A stretch of DNA of 64,000 bases from Autumnicola musiva. GTDB taxonomy: Bacteria; Bacteroidota; Bacteroidia; Flavobacteriales; Flavobacteriaceae. Every line of letters begins with the position of its first letter. Position 1 is the stretch's first letter. The stretch spans positions 124,001 to 188,000 of the forward strand of contig NZ_JAVRHK010000007.1 of NCBI RefSeq assembly GCF_031846585.1, written 5' to 3'. The position numbers and the translations under genes were made by a program. Below are positions 33,588 through 41,663 of the stretch, piece by piece. The notes below the pieces were generated by a model. That model was not told where the DNA came from. It made no database searches and was given only the letters and a program-made list of their open reading frames with translations.

Positions 33588-35968
33588 AATCTTGTATTAC
33601 CAAAGGGAATTTTAATGTTCAATTGAATATTCCTCCCAGGTTCAGGAATTTGCAGGCGGCGATAAAAGCTGGTATGGTTAAAAAACCTTGTATTCAAAAG
33701 ATTATCTACACGAAGGTTAACAGCAGCCTCAAATGAACCCAGCTGAAATTCGCCATGCCAGCCTAAACCCAATATTTGGTACCCAGGCGTAGTATCTTCG
33801 CCCTGGGCAATCCTATCCTGATTCATTACCAGCCTTGTGTTTACAGTAACTTCGGAATTTGATATAAAAACTTTATCATTAAGAACACTGTATCCTGCTT
33901 CAATAAACAGATTATTTGCAGGAGTAAACGGCAGAGGAAAGTTTCTTGAAGCGCTTGAAGTTAACTGCTGGTTATATAAATATTCTCCAGCCACATTCAG
34001 CCTGAAGTGTGAGGCAAAAGTTTTCTCCAGCTGCAATTCTATTCCGCTAAGCAAAGCTTCTGATGCTGTATATTGATATAACTGCCCGGAATGGGGTAGC
34101 AATGAAAATATTCCGGTAGGTTTCAGAAATATATAATTGGTGAAATAATAGGCGTAAGGGCTTATTGTCACATTCCAGGTCTCCTTTGCATAAGAGATAC
34201 TAAGATCGGCCATAATTCCCTTTTCCGGTTCCAGGCCAGGCTCACCTCTTTCATGCCTGAAAGAACCATGATGTATACCATTGGCACCTAATTCTATAGC
34301 CGTGGGCAGGCGAAAAGCTGTACCAATATTTGCCCTTCCCTGCCAGTACTCATTAAAATGATGAGAATAGCCCAATCTAAGGTTAAAACTTGAAAAGTCT
34401 CTTTCTAAATTCCGGCTGCGTTGCGCATAATTTGATGCCGTATTTTGATTTTGTCCGTTTTCAATTAAATATTCGAAAAGCTTCGGATCATAAAACCCAC
34501 TCATCTCAAAATTCCCATAATCAAACCTAAGCCCAAGGCTCCATAAATCTGAAGAAGAAGGCTGATATTCATGAATTGCAAAAAGCCCGTAATTTCCTGA
34601 GCTGTACTCCGGCAGTAAAAAATTGAAGCCTTTTATTCTGTTATCTTTCCATTGCAGGTCAATACCAAGCTGTGTTTTATGCTGCTGCCCGAAAGCCCGG
34701 TGATAGGTACTTTTAATGCTGTAGGTTTTTAAGCTAAAATCCAGCTCCAGATTAGGATCTACCTCAGGTGGTTCCTGGCCTGCGTAATGAGTATGGAACA
34801 AGCTCCATTCCTGCCGGTGATTGTCCTGGTAAGAAAGGCCCAGCTCCAGTCTCCCTTCTTCCAGAAAGAAAGTGGAATTACTTAAAACTTTGAAATGGGC
34901 AACCCTTTGAAAAGGCAAATCAATATTCCGGGGATCCCCATCCCGCTGTACCCGTGCTATATCCGGCACACCATGGGAGCCGGGAAAAAATCCTGATTTT
35001 TGGTAAACACGGCTAACCGTAAGACTGGAATTAAAGTTCTTTGTTATAAACCCTAATTGTGAAGACCAGTCTACTTCTTTGCCTGCTGTATTCTTCAGGC
35101 TATGGTCAAAAACCGGAATATTAAAATTTAGATAGGAGATTTGATCGGTGGGTAAATTATAATCTCCATAGCTAATGCCCGTAAATTTCCCCTTGGCAAA
35201 CCAATGCTCATCTTTAAAAGTCAATCTTGCGGAAGTTCCCAGGCTGTTGTTCACACTCTGGCCAACTCCATAGATGCTCCCGCTAAGACCTTCTTGCACC
35301 GGCACCCTGTTGTTATTAATTTGAACAACGCCTCCAAGGGCATCACTGCCATATGCTATGGCACCAACACCTTTAATTATTTCAAGATCTTCCACCTGCA
35401 GGGCATCTATTTCCAATCCGTGATCTGCCCCCCACTGCTGGCCTTCCTGCTTTATTCCATTTTCAGCTACAGCCACACGATTTAAACCCAATCCGCGAAT
35501 GATAGGTTTAGATGCCCCCGCACCAATCTGCATGGCATTAAAGCCGGGCAATTTTTCCAGGCTTGAGGCCAGCGATCCTTTAAACTCCTGTTCCAGGTAC
35601 TCCCGCTCTACCCTTAGCTTTTGCTGCGTACTTTGTTGATGTTGTCTTCCTTTAACCAGCACTTCCCCAAGGTCATCAACAGAGGCTTTCAGTACAAAAT
35701 TCACTTGTCTGTCTCTGGCTATGCTTATTACAGTATCCTGTTCCTGGTAACCTAACGTAGTTACCTTTATATTGTAATCCCCTGTTTCTAAGGTTGTGCT
35801 GTATCTCCCGGCACCTGAGGTCCAGATATAATTTTCGTTTATAGCGATGTAAGCACCTTCCAAAGGTTCTCCTTTTTCCGAAGTCACAGTACCTGATAAC
35901 TGATGATTTTGACTGTAGCTAGAAAAGAAAAGCAGGGAAAAGACCGTGCTTATCCAAAATATTTTCAT
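33584..35968 (-). CDS. TonB-dependent outer-membrane receptor, probable metal or metallophore type
   Basis: 794-residue TonB-dependent receptor. Signal MKIFWISTVFSLLFFSSYSQ is followed by a carboxypeptidase regulatory-like domain (residues about 22-100: GTVTSEKGEPLEGAYIAINE), the plug domain (IQIGAGASKPIIRGLGLNRV, GGVVQINNNRVP), and the beta-barrel, ending in ...LNIKIPFGNTRL. No SusD partner accompanies it, so it is not a classic polysaccharide SusC. The associated small histidine-rich proteins suggest zinc or another transition metal. Genus-level relatives are annotated as zinc-regulated receptors, but that is memory, not proof. Confidence 0.88.
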   Translation of the reverse strand: MKIFWISTVFSLLFFSSYSQNHQLSGTVTSEKGEPLEGAYIAINENYIWTSGAGRYSTTLETGDYNIKVTTLGYQEQDTVISIARDRQVNFVLKASVDDLGEVLVKGRQHQQSTQQKLRVEREYLEQEFKGSLASSLEKLPGFNAMQIGAGASKPIIRGLGLNRVAVAENGIKQEGQQWGADHGLEIDALQVEDLEIIKGVGAIAYGSDALGGVVQINNNRVPVQEGLSGSIYGVGQSVNNSLGTSARLTFKDEHWFAKGKFTGISYGDYNLPTDQISYLNFNIPVFDHSLKNTAGKEVDWSSQLGFITKNFNSSLTVSRVYQKSGFFPGSHGVPDIARVQRDGDPRNIDLPFQRVAHFKVLSNSTFFLEEGRLELGLSYQDNHRQEWSLFHTHYAGQEPPEVDPNLELDFSLKTYSIKSTYHRAFGQQHKTQLGIDLQWKDNRIKGFNFLLPEYSSGNYGLFAIHEYQPSSSDLWSLGLRFDYGNFEMSGFYDPKLFEYLIENGQNQNTASNYAQRSRNLERDFSSFNLRLGYSHHFNEYWQGRANIGTAFRLPTAIELGANGIHHGSFRHERGEPGLEPEKGIMADLSISYAKETWNVTISPYAYYFTNYIFLKPTGIFSLLPHSGQLYQYTASEALLSGIELQLEKTFASHFRLNVAGEYLYNQQLTSSASRNFPLPFTPANNLFIEAGYSVLNDKVFISNSEVTVNTRLVMNQDRIAQGEDTTPGYQILGLGWHGEFQLGSFEAAVNLRVDNLLNTRFFNHTSFYRRLQIPEPGRNIQLNIKIPFGNTRL

Positions 35969-36052
35969 GATGTATGCGTGTGAATAATTTAAAACGATAC
36001 CACATCAGGTTCATCTTTTAAAAATGAAACTATGAGTATTTAGAAATCGGAA

Positions 36053-36391
36053 TTAAACACATTGCACCGGAGGAGCCCGAAGCGAAAAGAGAGTTTTTGG
36101 AGAGATGGATACGGTTTGCGCCAGAGATAAAGCATACACCGTTTCTTTAAAAGGTGCATAAATATCAAAAGTCAGGAATTCAGGCGCATGGGAATTTGAA
36201 AAATGAAAATCACATATTTTACAATCAATATTGGATTTTACAATTTTCCCAGCATTTTGCGCAATCTGATCAGACTGATGTTGATTATCATGTTGCAGAT
36301 TGTGCTCGAAAACATGAACAGAGGGATATACCAGGGCAAACACCAGTAACAGTGCCATTACAAAACCCAAATGTTTGTTTACCTCTTTCAT
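36053..36391 (-). CDS. Small histidine/cysteine membrane protein, first gene of the metal operon
   Basis: 112 residues. A hydrophobic helix (LGFVMALLLVFALVYPSVHV) precedes a histidine-rich stretch (FEHNLQHDNQHQSDQ) and a DCKICDFHFSNSH motif with a CxxC pair. The C-terminus is LRAPPVQCV, echoing the RGPP end of the third gene in the operon. Proteins of this kind sit in front of TonB receptors in many flavobacteria. A metal-binding or sensing role is inferred from composition and location. A TACCTTCG box and an inverted repeat lie just upstream. Confidence 0.65.
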   Translation of the reverse strand: MKEVNKHLGFVMALLLVFALVYPSVHVFEHNLQHDNQHQSDQIAQNAGKIVKSNIDCKICDFHFSNSHAPEFLTFDIYAPFKETVYALSLAQTVSISPKTLFSLRAPPVQCV

Positions 36392-36402
36392 ACTTCCGCG
36401 AA

Positions 36403-36422
36403 GGTAACATTATTTTTTTACC
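36403..36422 (-). promoter_or_regulatory. Possible operator before the metal operon
   Basis: GGTAA (36403-36407) and TTACC (36418-36422) form an imperfect 20-base inverted repeat directly upstream of the first gene. Its position would suit a Fur/Zur-type repressor, but the arms are short and no consensus is available to me. Confidence 0.2.
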
Positions 36423-36558
36423 AAGCGGATATCTTCGCTCATAAGAATACTTTTTCCCTCTCAAAATCTACTGGTATTCTTATTACTGCACTCTTCCTTT
36501 AATTGCACCCACCCAGGATAGTATATTATATGGATTATCACAGAATAAGTATGATATT

Positions 36559-36699
36559 ATGTGGAAATTAATTTATTCCGATGATATTGATACTGCATTA
36601 TTCCTCTTAAAATTTGTGCGACTAAAGAAAGTACACTGCCCAAATGAGGAAAGCCCTGAATATTTTCCAGAGCTCCTTCATTATTTTCTGAACCTGTGA
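36559..36699 (+). CDS. Possible 46-residue ORF
   Basis: A plus-strand frame coding MWKLIYSDDIDTALFLLK and ending EYFPELLHYFLNL, convergent with the haem peroxidase gene 35 bases away. The same frame is open for another 38 codons upstream, to 36445, without an ATG before 36551. Amphipathic composition and acidic/basic patches look protein-like. It could be the 3' end of an eroded gene. No family recognised. Confidence 0.25.
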   Translation: MWKLIYSDDIDTALFLLKFVRLKKVHCPNEESPEYFPELLHYFLNL

Positions 36700-36734
36700 T
36701 TATCAGTTTCAGCTAATTCATTAAAATTGGGATA

Positions 36735-38264
36735 TTACAGCGGTACTCCCGCATATTTTAGCAAATCTGAGATATTTTTAATTGGTTGGCTGGCCCCGGG
36801 CATAGTAATCCCATTCTCACTTACCGCACTATGGTTCATATTGTTTAGATAACTATTGAAGTCTCCCTTAATTAATCCTATCAGTGTTTCGGCTACAAGC
36901 ATACTACCAATATATCCAAGTGAATTACCGTCAGACTGAACTTTGGCTTCCTGTAATACATAATACCACAGAGGAGTGCGCGCAGTAAACCCGGAATCGT
37001 ACATCACACATTTTTGTTCTTCGTTAAGGCCTTCAACAAGTTCTTTATGTTTCATCGGCTCAACTCTCATTGCCCGCGCAACAGCCTGCCCGCTGGGAAT
37101 ACCAAGCAAATATCCCCTAAGCAGATTTCTTTGTGATAAACTGGCTAAAACAGAAGGAGGTGCAGGCTCGCCTACCGAACTTAAATTGAATAGCCCTTTC
37201 GCAATAAATGGACTAATCTTCCTCGCTACATTTTTTGGAGTTTCACCATTTAATTTTGCAAAATTTGACCAGTGTACTACATTTCCGGGTTTTAATTCTC
37301 CTGTGGAGCCATCTAAAAGGTTGCCCATAGAAGGTCCTAATAATTCCATGATTGTCTTTTGTGTACCATTATTTAAATTATAAAAAGGCCTGATCATTGC
37401 ATGACCAAAACGAAATCCTGCAACCGAAAATTCCAAAGGCATAAAAGGAGCACTTGTTTTGTAAAAGAATGGTCCGTTGTATAGCACATTAGACACCACT
37501 CCCGGCAGGCAAACCTGTTTAAGATAATCATTAAGAACAATATATTGATACGCCCACCGGGTTAACTGCCTCGCCCGGCAATAGGTTTCCTCATTAGAAA
37601 GATTAGGTTCCAAAGCCTGGCTTATCTTGTTGAATGTCTTTATAAATGCCGAATGCAGCTGACTTACAATTAGATTTTCATCATTCCTGGCATCGGCTAT
37701 TTTTGCACGATAAATAGCCTTCTTGTTCTCTCCTTCATTATTTTCAATTTTATATCTTCTAAGATCTACATAACCGGGTTTATCATTTAAGAAAAGTTCC
37801 AGGTTTGAGTTATGATAAAGGTCATCTGCTTCTGCAGTATAAGATGAATTAAAGCTGGGCCCTTCTCCAAAAACACTGTCAAGATCAAGGTGCGGCCTAC
37901 GTCCATTGCGCAAATTTGCAATTACCTCCTCCGGTTTCTTCGGTTGTATATCCTGAACCGGTGTAATTTTACTAAAATCAGTTTCCCGATCTGTCCTGGC
38001 CGTTATATCGTGATCTATAAACTGTCCCAGGTAGGTATATACTGAAGGAATTGAAGAATTATTCTCTGGCATAATATCTTCAGGAGTACCATTATCTGCC
38101 ATTATTTTTCCCAGTTCCTGCAAATAATGAATTGTTTGCGGCCCTTTTGCGAGTAAATGATGTTCGCATCCACATAAATACTCAAACATATAACCAAAGG
38201 AAGTATCATATAAAATTTCAGAATCATTACGTTCTCCTACAAAATGTGATAAATTGGAAATCAT
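36735..38264 (-). CDS. Animal-type haem peroxidase
   Basis: 509-residue member of the peroxidase-cyclooxygenase superfamily, the fold of myeloperoxidase. The distal histidine H85 is in YLGQFIDHDI, the catalytic arginine near residue 193 in DARNDENLIVSQLHSAF, and the proximal haem ligand H288 in FRFGHAMIRP. These match the eukaryotic pattern closely, so haem binding and peroxidase activity are likely. No signal peptide is visible (MISNLSHFVGERND), so it would be cytoplasmic unless exported another way. It is a single gene; substrates are unknown. Confidence 0.9.
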   Translation of the reverse strand: MISNLSHFVGERNDSEILYDTSFGYMFEYLCGCEHHLLAKGPQTIHYLQELGKIMADNGTPEDIMPENNSSIPSVYTYLGQFIDHDITARTDRETDFSKITPVQDIQPKKPEEVIANLRNGRRPHLDLDSVFGEGPSFNSSYTAEADDLYHNSNLELFLNDKPGYVDLRRYKIENNEGENKKAIYRAKIADARNDENLIVSQLHSAFIKTFNKISQALEPNLSNEETYCRARQLTRWAYQYIVLNDYLKQVCLPGVVSNVLYNGPFFYKTSAPFMPLEFSVAGFRFGHAMIRPFYNLNNGTQKTIMELLGPSMGNLLDGSTGELKPGNVVHWSNFAKLNGETPKNVARKISPFIAKGLFNLSSVGEPAPPSVLASLSQRNLLRGYLLGIPSGQAVARAMRVEPMKHKELVEGLNEEQKCVMYDSGFTARTPLWYYVLQEAKVQSDGNSLGYIGSMLVAETLIGLIKGDFNSYLNNMNHSAVSENGITMPGASQPIKNISDLLKYAGVPL

Positions 38265-38347
38265 AGCATAAGTTTAAAAGTTAAACAAACCGGAAAACCA
38301 GAACGACGACGAATTAATGCCCTTCAAGCCTCTCCCTCTTTGAAATA

Positions 38348-38656
38348 TTAAATTTCTTCACTGCAGTCTATGCTTTCTATATCATTAATAGCTTCTTCAT
38401 AGTTTGCTCCCCAAAGCGAACAGTCCCTGTAATCTTCAGAAAAATCCAGCAATGCATTTTTATAATTTTCACAATTTTGTGAGGTGGGATCTTCTGAATA
38501 TACGGTAAGGGCATTTACCACCTCTTCATATTCCTCCTGAAAATTGGCACATCCCGCAGAATTATTCTCATCTACACCTGAATCATCTTCAGAACAGGAC
38601 CAGAAGCCAAACAAACTGAAGAAAAAAAGTGCTATAATTATTGATTTGATTTTCAT
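38348..38656 (-). CDS. Small lipoprotein of unknown function
   Basis: 102 residues. I start it at 38656 because MKIKSIIIALFFFSLFGFWSC is a good lipoprotein signal; the upstream open stretch is not signal-like. The mature part is acidic and helical and carries four further cysteines (AGCANF, QNCENY, RDCSLW, IDCSEE), spaced to allow two disulfide bonds. No family is known to me. It follows a DUF4870-like gene by 28 bases and may share its transcript. Confidence 0.65.
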   Translation of the reverse strand: MKIKSIIIALFFFSLFGFWSCSEDDSGVDENNSAGCANFQEEYEEVVNALTVYSEDPTSQNCENYKNALLDFSEDYRDCSLWGANYEEAINDIESIDCSEEI

Positions 38657-38684
38657 GATATTGTTGTTTTTGAATTTTATTTTA

Positions 38685-39038
38685 TTAGATATTTTTAAAC
38701 CATTCCTTAAAATTGTCTCCCAGAAGAGGCACAGATTTTCGCCTGCCATTAATGGCATTTATGAGCCCCATAATCCACAAGTACAATAGGAGTAATGAAC
38801 CAAAGAAACTTGCAATCCATCCCAGAATTGGAATAAGCCCTACTACAAATATTACTATTCCACATAAACAGAGTCCCAGTGATTGCCGGATATGAAAGGC
38901 TGAAAATTTATCTTTTTTTTCCCTGTACATGATAAAGGCTATTATTAACCCTATAATAGTTATGTAAGCCATTATTGCCAATGTTTTATCATCTGCTACC
39001 TGTGTTTCGCTTTCTGTACTTGCTGATTCCTGTTCCAT
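38685..39038 (-). CDS. DUF4870-like small membrane protein
   Basis: 117 residues with three hydrophobic helices (TLAIMAYITIIGLIIAFIMY, LGLCLCGIVIFVVGLIPILG, FGSLLLLYLWIMGLINAI) and the sequence KFSAFHIRQSLGL between the first two, the hallmark of this Tic20/DUF4870-like family. I chose the ATG at 39038 (MEQESASTE), typical of relatives; an ATG at 39074 that overlaps the stop of the upstream gene is also possible and would add 12 residues. Function unknown. Confidence 0.72.
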   Translation of the reverse strand: MEQESASTESETQVADDKTLAIMAYITIIGLIIAFIMYREKKDKFSAFHIRQSLGLCLCGIVIFVVGLIPILGWIASFFGSLLLLYLWIMGLINAINGRRKSVPLLGDNFKEWFKNI

Positions 39039-39073
39039 AGATTTAATTTTAGAGGTTAAAAGCTGACCTGGCA

Positions 39074-39889
39074 TTATTTATAATCTGACTTATTAATCGA
39101 AAATTGCCTTTTTTCAATACCAATACAGGTGATCACCACATCTTTTGAAGGATCTCCTTTATCTTCCATCTGCATCTGCATCACCAGACCTTCTCCATTT
39201 TTTAATAAATTTAAATTTCCATCAAATCCTTCAGGAAACTTTTCCTGATGGGCCTGAAAAATATCACTGAAGCTTATTCCCGCTTCATCAGTGACATAAA
39301 AGGTGAAAACACTGTTCTTATTTTCAGTTTTATAGCCCCTACACTTATAGCCGCGGATGCTTTTCCTGCCAATCTCTTTGAACTGCATATCAACAAATTC
39401 CTTGTTCCCTTCCGGGTTTTCAGATGGCTCTGTAAACTTGGTGGCCATGACATGGTTTTTTTCTTCAGAAGATATATACATCACACTAATTTTATTCCCT
39501 TCATCCAAAACAGTAAACATTTGAGGTGCCTGTGGGATTTTCATACCAAAATACCCGGCATCTTTTTTAAGGAAATAGATCATTTCCATCTCAGTTCCTG
39601 CGGTTTTCATATTTAATTTGTACTCCCAGTCAAAGCTGTAGGTTGCGGGAATTTTAGCAGGATCTATCATTTTTGTCCCAACCGGGAAAGAAGTATTATT
39701 TAATTTGGTTTCCCATAATTGATCAAGTTTCTTATTAGTTTCATTTTCGGCTTTGTCTGAAACATTTTTAACAACCGCGTCTTCCACTTTTTCTTCAACT
39801 TTTTTAGTCAGTTTTTTGAACAATTGTGCTTCAGCAGAAAAAACGGATAGGATGAAAATGCCGAGACTTAAATACAGTAACTTTTTCAT
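39074..39889 (-). CDS. DUF4412-like exported protein
   Basis: 271 residues with signal peptide MKKLLYLSLGIFILSVFSAEAQ. After a charged helix (LFKKLTKKVEEKVEDAVVKN) comes a beta-rich domain with alternating strands (YSFDWEYKLNMKTAGTEMEM, KSIRGYKCRGYKTENKNSVF) resembling DUF4412. These proteins are secreted or periplasmic and uncharacterised. Its stop overlaps the possible upstream start of the next gene, so the two may be coupled. Confidence 0.72.
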   Translation of the reverse strand: MKKLLYLSLGIFILSVFSAEAQLFKKLTKKVEEKVEDAVVKNVSDKAENETNKKLDQLWETKLNNTSFPVGTKMIDPAKIPATYSFDWEYKLNMKTAGTEMEMIYFLKKDAGYFGMKIPQAPQMFTVLDEGNKISVMYISSEEKNHVMATKFTEPSENPEGNKEFVDMQFKEIGRKSIRGYKCRGYKTENKNSVFTFYVTDEAGISFSDIFQAHQEKFPEGFDGNLNLLKNGEGLVMQMQMEDKGDPSKDVVITCIGIEKRQFSINKSDYK

Positions 39890-39908
39890 ATTTGTGGTTT
39901 TTATGCAA

Positions 39909-40016
39909 TCACTTCCCGAAGAACAATACTACAACTGCTTTTATTAGTACACCTACTGAGAGAAGCACCAACAACAAGAATAACAGGCTATGCTTTGACT
40001 CCGGAAAGCCTTTCAT
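39909..40016 (-). CDS. Small single-helix membrane protein, 35 residues
   Basis: A short frame between two envelope genes codes MKGFPESKHSLLFLLL followed by a hydrophobic helix ending AVVVLFFGK, so a single membrane span of about 23 residues with a basic end. It starts 8 bases after the stop of the beta-barrel gene on the same strand and ends 19 bases before the DUF4412-like gene, so it sits inside an apparent operon. An A-rich tract (ATAAAAACAGCA) precedes the ATG. Too short for standard gene callers. Function unknown. Confidence 0.45.
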   Translation of the reverse strand: MKGFPESKHSLLFLLLVLLSVGVLIKAVVVLFFGK

Positions 40017-40024
40017 TGCTGTTT

Positions 40025-40534
40025 TTATAAATTGAATTTCACGCCGGCCCCAATTACAAGCTGGCCACCGTCAATAATCACGTATTTTGCTTCAGCAAAG
40101 GGAATAATACTACTGCCTATACTAAAGTTAGCACCCGCCCCCAGGTTTAAGCCAAAGCGGCCATCACTTACTCCCATAGAACTACCTCCAAAGCTGTTAC
40201 CATCATAATCAACTTTTACATGGGAATAATTAAGGCCTCCCAACCCATATAAGCCAAGATTGTCGTTATTAACAAAATAGTAATTTGCATTTCCGTTTAT
40301 TTCCCACCACCTCAAATCTATGCCTGCCTCATTTTTAGGAAAATAATAGATAAAGCCGGGAGAGATACTAAGGTTTTCCATTATCGGAAGTTCGGCATTA
40401 ACCCCTACACCTAAATTCTCTATTTCTGTTCCATAGGCCAGCATTGCTCCCAGCCGGGTCTCATTTTGTGCAGAACTGGTAAGAATACCTCCAACAAAAA
40501 GGAACATCATCGTAAATAATAATCTTGTTTTCAT
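40025..40534 (-). CDS. Outer-membrane beta-barrel protein
   Basis: 169 residues with signal MKTRLLFTMMFLFVGGILTSSAQ. The rest alternates hydrophobic strands and glycine-rich turns (NLSISPGFIYYFP, GLYGLGGLNYSHVKVDYD, GLNLGAGANFSIG) and ends in GAGVKFNL, the aromatic/hydrophobic end typical of OmpA/OmpW-type eight-stranded barrels. Lacks a C-terminal OmpA domain. A porin-like, adhesion or structural role cannot be chosen. Confidence 0.75.
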   Translation of the reverse strand: MKTRLLFTMMFLFVGGILTSSAQNETRLGAMLAYGTEIENLGVGVNAELPIMENLSISPGFIYYFPKNEAGIDLRWWEINGNANYYFVNNDNLGLYGLGGLNYSHVKVDYDGNSFGGSSMGVSDGRFGLNLGAGANFSIGSSIIPFAEAKYVIIDGGQLVIGAGVKFNL

Positions 40535-40864
40535 TTTAAAATTGTTTCTGATTAATAATAGTTTGGATTTTTCTCTCCTAATTTTTTTCTTAATGCATGG
40601 TAAAGATGAAAAAGATGTCTCCTATTGGCAATAAGCATTGAGCATAAGACGGTTATGGATGAGTAAAGACCAAAAAATAATTATTGAATTAGTTGTTTTA
40701 AGATAATTTAGTAAAAAGGGCTTTAACTAATCCATAAAGGACTTACACTCATGAAAAACAGGTTTTTAGCTCTAATTTCTTTAATGTTTGTAATAGAAAA
40801 CTTATTTTTAAGATGATTTTCTATAACTACAATTTATTCGAAGCAACCTTTAATCCTACCGGTA
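40535..40864. other. 330-base divergent intergenic region
   Basis: Control region between the beta-barrel gene (minus) and the LytTR regulator (plus). I see no tRNA or long palindrome. A 21-codon frame at 40751-40816 (MKNRFLALISLMFVIENL) looks like a lone signal-peptide start with nothing behind it and is not called. Confidence 0.4.
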
Positions 40865-41629
40865 ATGAGAATAGCCATTATAGATGACGAAGTACATTGT
40901 GTGGAGGGGCTTGTGTTGCACCTTAAAAAAATGTTTCCGGAGATCCAGGTAGTATTTAAGGGTACTCAACCGGAAGAAGCACTAGTCTCTTTAGCCGATA
41001 CCCGACCGGATTTGCTGTTCCTGGACGTGGAAATGCCGGGAATCAATGGTTTTGAGTTGCTGGACCAATTTCCTGATGGCTCATTTGATGTAATCTTCAC
41101 AACAGCTTATAGCCAGTACGCTGCACAGGCTTTTAAAGCCAAAGCCGTAAATTATCTCCTAAAACCTATTGATGAAATGGAACTTCAATCGGCTGTACTA
41201 CAGTGGAAAAAAGAAAGGGAGATGAAAAACAGTCTTTCTTCTGATAGGATGAAAGAGCTTCTTACGCATATGAAACGTGAAGGAATCCTGAAGAATAAAA
41301 TAGCCGTTCCGGTCTCAGAAGGTTTTGAATTTATAGAAACAAATGAAATTCTATACTGCCAGAGCCAAAACAATTACACTTTATTGTTTACAGCAGACAA
41401 GCGTAAACTGGTGTTAAGCAAAACACTTAAGGAATTTGAGAAGTTACTTGACAAATATTTCTTTATCCGCATTCACAAATCCTTTCTCATTAACCCAAAT
41501 TATATGAAAAAATACTACAGGAATGATGGTGGCTACCTTGTAATGCAGGATGGAAAATCTATTCCGGTGAGTAAAAGTAAAAAGGAACTAATTACCAGTT
41601 TGTTTGATGCAATTACCAATACAGCATAA
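40865..41629 (+). CDS. LytTR-family response regulator
   Basis: Two-domain regulator of 254 residues. The receiver has the acidic pair at D7/D8, phosphoacceptor D54 in LLFLDVEMPG and the signalling K100 in YLLKPID. The C-terminal LytTR DNA-binding domain begins near residue 140 (IAVPVSEGFEFIETNEILYC, FIRIHKSFLINPNYMKKYY). The kinase gene follows 34 bases downstream, so the two form an operon and a cognate pair. The target genes are not apparent; the adjacent divergent envelope genes are candidates. Confidence 0.93.
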   Translation: MRIAIIDDEVHCVEGLVLHLKKMFPEIQVVFKGTQPEEALVSLADTRPDLLFLDVEMPGINGFELLDQFPDGSFDVIFTTAYSQYAAQAFKAKAVNYLLKPIDEMELQSAVLQWKKEREMKNSLSSDRMKELLTHMKREGILKNKIAVPVSEGFEFIETNEILYCQSQNNYTLLFTADKRKLVLSKTLKEFEKLLDKYFFIRIHKSFLINPNYMKKYYRNDGGYLVMQDGKSIPVSKSKKELITSLFDAITNTA

Positions 41630-41663
41630 ATTTTTAGGTAATCCCGGTTTAACTGATTGATAT

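Noticed and set aside
40751..40816. 21-codon frame MKNRFLALISLMFVIENL before the LytTR gene
   Set aside because: Looks like an isolated signal peptide with no mature part; probably chance in AT-rich DNA.
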